Shown one piece after another: positions 56,935-64,000 of a stretch of 64,000 nt of DNA. Position 1 is the stretch's first letter. Each line of letters begins with the position of its first letter. The position numbers were made by a program, and so were the translations under genes. The notes under the pieces are model-generated. The model searched no databases. It saw only the letters and a list, made by a program, of their open reading frames with translations, and was not told where the DNA came from. This DNA comes from Rhexocercosporidium sp. MPI-PUGE-AT-0058 (taxonomy: Eukaryota > Ascomycota > Leotiomycetes > Helotiales). The stretch lies in the NCBI GenBank assembly GCA_020746875.1, contig JAGTJL010000001.1:4216001-4280000 (forward strand). Direction: 5' to 3'.

Positions 56935-57997
56935 TCAACTGGGGTTGATCTGGCAGGAAGGGCAGCCCTTCCCATCGTGGCTGCATCCTCGAGCAACGAT
57001 GATTGAAGGAACGTTGGCGGAGATAGTCTGATCTTTCTCCGGTTTGGCAATCGCCTTCGCATGCAACCCCTTGAGGAGTTTGCTCATGTGCTCCTGTTCC
57101 TGCTGTGATAGGTTAGCAAGGATGGCCCCTCATTTACGTGAGAAGGAGTTACTTACTTGCTTCTTCATTGCAGCTGCAGTTACAATGTCGTCGATAGATC
57201 GTTGAATGTCGTTCTGTTTGCTGGTTAGCTTGATGTGATGTTATAGAAAACAAAAGGGTACTCACTTCCGATCCAGCGGCTGGCCCAGCAATAACGAGGT
57301 CAATGAATGCCTGGATATCTCCCTGTGTGATGTGTCAGTTATGCCTCATCAATCACGAGAAAATTCCTTACCTTTTCTTGGCATTCTTTTCGCTGACGAG
57401 CGTGCTTCTCGTACTCAGCATTCTATTACATTAGCTTTTATTCGTCAGTGAAGGAGGGGAAGACTTACGATATGCTGCTTCAGGTCTTCAGCCATTGGGT
57501 TAATAGAAGCAGTTCTCATCGCGAAGGCAGGTGCAAGAGGGGTGAGGCCAGGTCGTGGCATGCACGATGCTGCAATGGCATCGGCTTCTTGATTGGCAGA
57601 AGCGCTCGCTTTCAACATTGAGAAGAGTTTGTCCATCTCGAACTCAGTCGCAAGCGAAGAGGATCTTGAGCGCTCATCGTCACTCCCTAAATAAGATCCA
57701 ACATCTGATGCAAAATCTGATGCAGTATCTGAAGAATCAATGGAAGAAGTGAGATCCTCCATATCTTGAATCGTGCCGACGGCGACGGCGTTCTCGTAAT
57801 CTGCCCAGCTAGAAATTCTGGTTAAGAAGATATGCCTGACCATGGGATTCAGGTCTTTGTAGGCCATGTCGAAGTTGTTGCAGACAGAAATGTCGAGAAT
57901 GACTGAGTAAAGTCAGTAGAGGATTCTTAAAATTCTGTAGAAGATTAAGGTATGTCCAAGACTTACCTGTTGATAGACGGCTGTTTAGGCTTGGCAT
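56935..57997 (-). CDS. Unrecognised six-exon protein
   Basis: Six exons can be joined in frame: 57997-57967, 57902-57469, then three small exons near 57422-57372, 57325-57269 and 57214-57158, and a last one ending at 56935. All have GT-AG borders, and together they give about 265 residues. The N-terminus is MPSLNSRLSTVILDISVCNN, followed by a Ser/Asp-rich part (SSIDSSDTASDFASDVGSYLGSD). A helical middle (NAEYEKHARQRKECQEK, then DIQAFIDLVIAG and DIQRSIDDIV) suggests coiled coil, and the tail is CSHDGKGCPSCQINPS with three Cys and a His. No family recognised. The consistent chain of introns is good evidence that it is a real gene. Confidence 0.62.
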
Positions 57998-58467
57998 TGA
58001 TTAAATGCCTTTGAGGTTGAAGTGTGATAAAGTTGTAAACAGACTGTGAGCAGGAGTGGAGGTGGGCAACGTGATTGGATTTTTATTGAAGAGAAAGAAG
58101 GGGGACGGGCAGACAAGCTTCTGAATATATAGTTTCTGGTTGTGCGCTGTGTTCAAGCATAATTAACCTATTTTAGCTTCAAAATGTGCTATGGACTGGC
58201 AATACAGCGCTGTTGATGCATAACCACACTATATTGGCTTCAAAATCAGAATTGGACTAGCAGTTGAGTCAACAGCAACCCCAATTTGACCACCAAAGTA
58301 AAAAGGCTCCAAAAATATTGCCGAAGATTTGGTCATGCAATTTCCATCATCGTACGTCACATGTATTTCTTTGTATTGTGGGCTTTATTTTGGTCTTTGC
58401 AGCTTGCTTTTCTGAAGGTATCCTACCCACCCAGTACAATATCCACATCTTAGCCTGTATACTTTGC
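57998..58467. other. Intergenic, no gene seen
   Basis: Promoter of the six-exon gene and 3' flank of the next minus-strand gene. The 75-residue plus frame at 58264 is not convincing. Confidence 0.4.
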
Positions 58468-59245
58468 TCACTGGTCTCCAACCGTCAATGAATGCCTGAG
58501 AAGCGACTGTTTGTAGCACCTATGCTTTCCCCTTGACGTCTTCTGGTCACAACTCTCCATGTAACATTGTTCCGCCCAAGTGACTTTTGCCTCGTGTCTT
58601 TCGAAGCCCAGATCCTCCCAGCTCTCCTCGTAGGTATCGTTGGTCCAACCCCCGCCACTGACCATCTTCACACTGCCATCCACCATGATAATGTTCTTGC
58701 GACTGGATGTGCCCCTAATTTTTCGACGCTTCAACATAATCTTTGCGATCCATTTCTCTGCCGCGCTATGCATGCTCTCTGCGACTGGGCGGAAGTCAAA
58801 GGCGGTAGGACGTGGGACGGGTTCATTCCGGAACTGGGCAGCTCTCGACACCCTAAGTATTTTCAAGCGATTTTGAAAGTCGTCGATCCTCTCGGTCTCC
58901 ACGATGGATATTCGTTCCAACTCTTCAATCTTATCTGCTGCGGTGGCATACACATGATCTTCGCACTCGAACCATGCAACGGATATCTGATACTGTGCCT
59001 GCCTGACCGCTCGGATCTTCTCCCTGATGAATTTCATTGCTGCATCCGCTGTTCCGAAGAGAATCTTTCTTTCATCGGGAGGGGCATTGGTGGTGCCTAC
59101 CGGATTGTGAGAGGGAGGGTTGTTATGACAGACCTATAGCACATTAGATATGGCGACAAGGGAGGAAGGAGCTATCGGGTTTTACTTGGAGCAAGCTGTC
59201 TTCGCTGGCGCTTGATGATGTGCTGGACTCGGTGGCGGGATCCAT
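58468..59245 (-). CDS. Unrecognised two-exon helical protein
   Basis: Two exons, complement of 58468-59133 and 59186-59245, give 241 residues; the 52-base intron has a GTAAAA donor and TAG acceptor and keeps phase 0. The protein starts MDPATESSTSSSASEDS. Residues about 55-120 are strongly helical and charged (AAMKFIREKIRAVRQAQYQ, ADKIEELERISIVETERIDDFQNRL), so a coiled coil is likely. The later part contains WTNDTYEESWEDLGF and ends HSLTVGDQ. No known domain. Confidence 0.6.
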
Positions 59246-62200
59246 TCTGCTTGGTAAGAACAGAAGCTTGGCTGCCACATCGATTGATAGCGATTGATCA
59301 GTTAACTGGCAGTAACAGCGTTGATGATGAGCCAGAAGTATATTGGTAAAGCGCAGTAAGGTTGTGTGAGAGGTGAGTATGGTTGGTGTATATTTGGATG
59401 ACGTTTTCGGGGAATCTTTGTGGCGGTTATCGGCACAGTGAATTCAAACCAGTCCTGCACGAAGTTTTATTTCGGAAGAGAAGATGCTTCTGTTCCGAGA
59501 ACGGTACAGGAAGCTGGGGAATTCTCAAGGCAGCATTGAGGCTGAGACCCGAGGCCGAGATTAAGGACGCGAAGTATATCGTCGTGCGGATTTGGATTTG
59601 GTTGGTTGCAATTGTGTGCTTGACCAAAGTACCCCTTGGCTGACTATGGCTCGGAGAGGCTTTTGCAAACTGTAGAATATAGGGAGTGACCGTTGTTGAT
59701 TCCTGCGTTAGGTGTAGATGCCATTGGGAACGGAAGCTGCATAATGGAGGATTACGAGGAACTGCTACCCTCAAAGCTGAGGCCATAAAACGCGTTTCCA
59801 ATTCGAAGAAGATATCTTTTTTTAAGTTAGGAGGTGTCAAATCATCCCCAGAGATTGTTCAAGGTTGCGACTTATTGTGCTATAGAACGAAGCTGGTGTG
59901 TGCAGGCCTGACCTCTGGTTGTCTGCAATTCAAAAAAGCGCGAAACCAAACAAATTAGACTGTTCTGCACACAGTTGCACGCAGCTGCACCATTCATCTT
60001 TGTTAAAAATACGGATTACATGAGACTTACGCAGTGACGGTTCTTAACTCTTGAATCACAAAGTGGCTTCTTGGACAATAAAAGGAGGGTAAACAAAGGT
60101 TTGGGGCTCAACTCCTAAACCAGAAACTTGTTTCATAAACTTATATTTCGTCGATCAGCCGATACCATTAATAAGAACCATTATCAAAGCAAGGCATGGC
60201 CTCCAGCTCGAAATGGAGGGAAGGGTTGTCTTGTTCTAAAGGTGGATAGCAAAAGTCGCTTAGCTCTCGCTTATTCGAATTCAGTAGTACCTGCCAAGTG
60301 GTAACAACAGAGACAAGATTTTAGAGTCGCAAAGTCACTGCTGTGTTCAAAATTGGGTAAGAGTCTTGCAGTGTGAAGCGAGTTACCTATTGGGGATTTA
60401 ACCTAGGAATGACGGCTTGAGTAAGCTCTGGATTGCATGAGCTTCTGACAAGGACGAGCCGAAGGTCACTGTGGATCCAGTAAGCATTTCCAGGCGATGT
60501 TGAAGGGTCGTGTGGGAAAATCCATCGTTTAGCCTATCGATTCTTAGCTTTGGGAAGACTATTCTGAGATCATAACTTAAGAGGATTTGTTTGAAAACAT
60601 CTTTAAGCCAATTTATGAATTCGCAGCACCCTACAACACACATCTACTCCTTAGGTTCAATGGTCTGAAAATGGAGATATCCGCTACTAAAGAACACGAG
60701 TTTGATAATTCGTCAGGAAAGCCTGCAGTGGAGAGGTCCTATTGGCAGACAGTTGAATAACGGTGTCTAAGTTGCTTCCCAGCCAGAAGCATGGACTAGA
60801 CCCTCGACCACAGGGGCTCCCGGGCTGGTTGCATCGCCAGTCGGCTCAATTTGATGTACAGCAGCGGTTCAAGGATCAATAATTTCCCTTCATTCCAGAA
60901 CCGCGCTAGATTGACGATATTAATTTAGGGTCAAGCTTTGAGTCCCTGAGGTTTGGGAGTTTGCTTCCTATTTTCAATCAATTCAGTCGCTTACAGGTGT
61001 AGATTTTTTAAGGGTCCGACGATTGTTGCAGCGAATATTTCGCTCAGACTGGGTGATATGATCATGCTTAGATGGTCAATGATCAATAATTTAGCGACGA
61101 AAACCGACTTTCCGAGACACTTTTTACATTCCGCAGACCAATGGGAGGGCCTTTTGAGCCCCCCTGAGGAGTTTGCCCCCTTCCTTGCACGACTTGCCAC
61201 GCAGCAAGTCAAATTAAGAGTAGCAATCAATTCTTTAACCCGCAAATCCAAAAAGGATGCCCACGAAACATCCGTCCCATCCGCCGGAAACATCACGACC
61301 CGAATGCTCACCAAGTTGGGGTCTCACAGCTCTATCGCCGCAAGAAGCTTAGTGCAATCTTGTTTTTGGAAATACCAAGTGAATGATTGGGCCGTCTATT
61401 TAAGCTTAGTTTAGGGTCTGCGGATGACGGTGTTGATCTCATGTTCTGGGACTAGTGCGGAACCTAGCCATCGGGAATGTCACTTTCCAGACAGACGACG
61501 ATCAGAGGGGTGAGAGGGATTTTGAGATCTGAGAATCATTCGACGGGATGAAACTATGGAGAAGAGGATAGGCATTTATCCGAATGAGACAATTATCAGT
61601 AAAGGAACAAAGATACCGATGAAAACCGAGGGGGATTTGACCGTCGGGAACTTATGGCTTTTTCTAATGTCTCCCACGAGTGATTTAGAAGTACTGTAGG
61701 GTCAACAAAGAAAAAGCCCATCATCTCCCATCATTTCCACGTACGTAGGTAGCAAATCTCCCTGACCTACGCCCGAAAATGCTATCAAGAATTCCTAAGA
61801 ACTGCATGCAACGGGCCGCGCGCGTCAAGGTTCCAAAAACAACAGACACAGCCATCTCTGCACCCAATCACACCTGCTTGATTTCCGACTGACTCCGACC
61901 TAGTCCTTCTACAGAAATTTGACAAGACCCTACATCCCCGCTAAGGCATCCAGACTTACATCAGGTGCACTAGACAAGCCTGCTTGATGGTTGAGCAAGA
62001 ACTCGGGGAGTGGGGAATCCGATAGACCAGGTACAAGGAGAAAAGGAGACGAATCACGGAGCTGCTATAACTAAGTTTCCAACTACTGCTGGAGCTACAG
62101 TACTATCATGTTCCCGCTTGGGGGCTGTGGGTATTTGCGTTGGTTGAGCTTGGCCGGTTTGGGTGAACGAGCAGCTTGAGCTCTCCCACAAGTGGGTTTA

Positions 62201-62256
62201 GAGCGGCGAGCTCCTTCGCCCCAGCTTAATCCATTCCAAGGTTGAGGGGGATTCTG
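59246..62256. other. Long intergenic region without supported gene
   Basis: About 3 kb. The longest frames (59427-59840 minus, 60953-61414 plus) either lack an ATG at the right place or look non-coding, and no intron chain extends them. No repeats, tRNA or other RNA gene recognised. Confidence 0.4.
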
Positions 62257-62403
62257 GATAATAAAAGGTAGACTCGCCCATCCTTTGTCTAACTTTTCTT
62301 TTCCTCTCTACAAAGCAACTCTCACTCGCTCTCATCAAGTTCTGTTTCTGCTCTTGCTTCACCACTCCCTCTCGGTCTTGATATTTATCTCAATCTATCA
62401 ACC
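62257..62403 (+). promoter_or_regulatory. TATA-like box and CT-rich leader
   Basis: ataaaag at 62261-62267 is followed by a strongly pyrimidine-rich leader up to the ATG at 62404 (cttttcctctctac, ctctcatcaag). This pattern is typical of highly expressed fungal genes. Confidence 0.45.
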
Positions 62404-63469
62404 ATGCTTTTCAAGTCTATTGCCGTCGCCGCTGTGGTTGGCACCGTCGCTGCCCAGGATATGTCGTTCTGCGACAAGTACACCACTGCTCTATTCATGA
62501 ACAACACTGCTGATAACCAGTTGAAGCTGTTGACCGCTGTTGTCAACACTGCCGTCATTGGAAACTGTGAGTCTTATTTCCAACCTTCGATAATCGTATA
62601 CTGACTTCTAGCAGACTCGGCAACCACCACTGGCACAGCTGTCCCCGGTATCCTTGCCCCAGGAACTATCAACGGCACCGCTGTCAACCTCCTCCCATAC
62701 TTCAACGGTGGGCTCGCCTCCAGCAACCGTGGAGGTAGCTCAGGTGTCTCAGTCAACTTCCTTGACGACGGTGGAGCTGCACCACTTGCCATGGGTATGC
62801 CAGCCAATGGCACCAACTCCAACCAATAGTAGGTCACACTGTTCCTCACATCATCTGCTCCTGCTAATGTCAAATTAGCATGCTCCTGACCCACTTGTAC
62901 GAGTACTTTGGCACTCTCCTCCAATGTAGCCAGCAAGGCAAGACCCCCTTCGACGCCTACAGCGGCGAGGGCTCCCAATACAACGTCCATAAGTAAGTCG
63001 TCTACACCAAATCACTTCACGTTTGAAGAACACAAGACTAACCCAAAGAAACAGGTTCATGGATCTCTCCAACGCCGAGGTAACCTACTTCATCAGCCAA
63101 GTTGCCGCCTCCGCACTATCCTTCGGTGTCTCCGCGGAGGACCTCACCCCCATCGGCACGGCTCTGATGAACCTCTTCGGATACCGCTGCTCGGCTCCAG
63201 CCACGGTCGTTCCATCGCAAGGCGCCCAAGCCCAGAGCGTCTGCTCGGCCGAGGACTGCCCAGTTGCCCCAATGGGCAACTGCGCTGGAATCACCAACAT
63301 GGAGCCATCTGTTGCTGTTTCATCATTGGTCCCAAGTGCCACTGCCTCTGCTACCGGAACTGGCAGCATGACTCCAACTGGCACTTCGCCCATTGTCACT
63401 GGTGCTGCTGGCGCTATTGGCATGAGTTTTGCTGCTGTTGCTGGTGGCCTGGTCGCCCTCGTTTTGTAA
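62404..63469 (+). CDS. Secreted, probably GPI-anchored surface protein
   Basis: Four exons, 62404-62566, 62615-62828, 62879-62992 and 63055-63469, give 301 residues in frame. The signal peptide is MLFKSIAVAAVVGTVAA, with cleavage likely before QDMSF. The body has potential N-glycosylation sites (NNT, NGT) and several cysteines. After CSAEDCPVAPMGNCAG comes a Ser/Thr/Ala-rich stalk (SATASATGTGSMTPTGTS) and a hydrophobic C-terminus GMSFAAVAGGLVALVL, as in GPI-anchor signals. Members of similar type are widespread in ascomycetes, to my recollection; no enzymatic motif is visible. The promoter looks strong, so it is likely an abundant cell-wall protein. Confidence 0.85.
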
Positions 63470-64000
63470 GCGAGATGTTATGGAGAGGACTTTGTACATA
63501 TAATCTCATATATGTCATGTATATTTCGAACAGATTGTGATGCAGCAGGTAGTCTGTATTATCTTGCATGATGAGGATGAGGGTTTATCCAATTAATTAC
63601 ATGGCCTCACTCACTGCCCCAGTCCCATGAGTAATCAAATCGTTTCTCGTCCGTCGTGTCGCAAAATCCACTGCTCCAAGCCCATGCTCAAACATCATCT
63701 CCTCTTCTCGACCCTCTGACACTTCCACATTGCATGCGTTGGTCAGAGTAGCGCCCTTAAAAATTCACTAACCAAGCCAAGCCACGATGGCCGCTTCGTT
63801 CTCCTCACTTATGGATGCTTTGGTCTCTGTCCCCTTGTATTTTCCTATCATTTACTCCAGTCGGGGGAGGTGCAGGATTCGATGTGATGATAAGGTGAGG
63901 AGTCTTGGAAGAATTTTGCTTGACAGGTGATGTAGAGGACAAAGGCTTCGCTGTAGGACAGATGTTTAAAGGGTATGCGGCAAGTATTTCGTATACAGTC
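63470..64000. other. 3' flank, no gene seen
   Basis: Downstream region of the surface protein gene. No reading frame or repeat is supported before the window ends. Confidence 0.4.

Noticed and set aside
60953..61414. 153-residue plus frame
   Set aside because: Begins at TTG, no good ATG start, no domain, and an overlapping minus frame of similar quality.

Overview
The window looks like nuclear DNA of a filamentous ascomycete (Pezizomycotina; Leotiomycetes is a guess from the repeat families, not a proven placement). The evidence is short GT-AG introns of about 50-90 bases, two Zn(II)2Cys6 regulators, a HET-domain protein, a Fot1/pogo-type transposon, Ty3/gypsy elements, and a block of about 27 kb whose transposon genes are riddled with C-to-T and G-to-A stops, as expected from repeat-induced point mutation (RIP).

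Layout. (1) 0-2 kb: a conserved two-exon housekeeping-type gene with an NTF2-like N-terminus. (2) 4.1-31 kb: a nested, mostly RIP-degraded transposon block. In order it holds a 1.86-kb Fot1/pogo element with about 50-bp terminal inverted repeats (4516-6375); an intact, barely mutated gag-only LTR retroelement (7454-9226, target duplication CTGTC); a degraded DDE transposase split by a solo LTR (target duplication AAAAG); an intact HET gene (12753-14591); a complete 6.9-kb Ty3/gypsy element on the minus strand (15155-22080, target duplication CTTAA) that splits an older reading frame; a plus-strand Ty3/gypsy pol cut in its integrase by another LTR element; short unmutated tandem repeats; LTR pieces; and a truncated Tc1-like transposase. 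(3) 32.4-33.1 kb: a 764-bp non-autonomous element with 18-bp inverted ends. (4) 33.3-50.1 kb: a gene-dense accessory block with a Zn2Cys6 regulator, an FAD monooxygenase with a possible EthD-like C-terminus (apparent 1-base frameshift), an SDR oxidoreductase, an 11-exon MFS transporter, a second Zn2Cys6 regulator and an alpha/beta hydrolase. This is the composition of a small catabolic or tailoring cluster without a backbone synthase. (5) 51.45-52.5 kb: a degraded pogo/CENP-B-type transposase fragment. (6) 53-59.3 kb: four predicted proteins I do not recognise. (7) 62.4-63.5 kb: a four-exon secreted, probably GPI-anchored, surface protein.

How the genes may work together: the monooxygenase and SDR are divergently transcribed from a 1.87-kb shared promoter region, and the MFS pump and a Zn2Cys6 regulator lie next to them. 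The most specific regulatory clue is that three direct copies of CTCGGCAG-like octamers, at an exact 11-bp period, occur upstream of the SDR (40182, 40193, 40204) and again upstream of the hydrolase (50370, 50381, 50392). I infer that these are candidate binding arrays for a cluster regulator. Exon boundaries were placed by eye from splice signals and reading frame; no homology search was possible.
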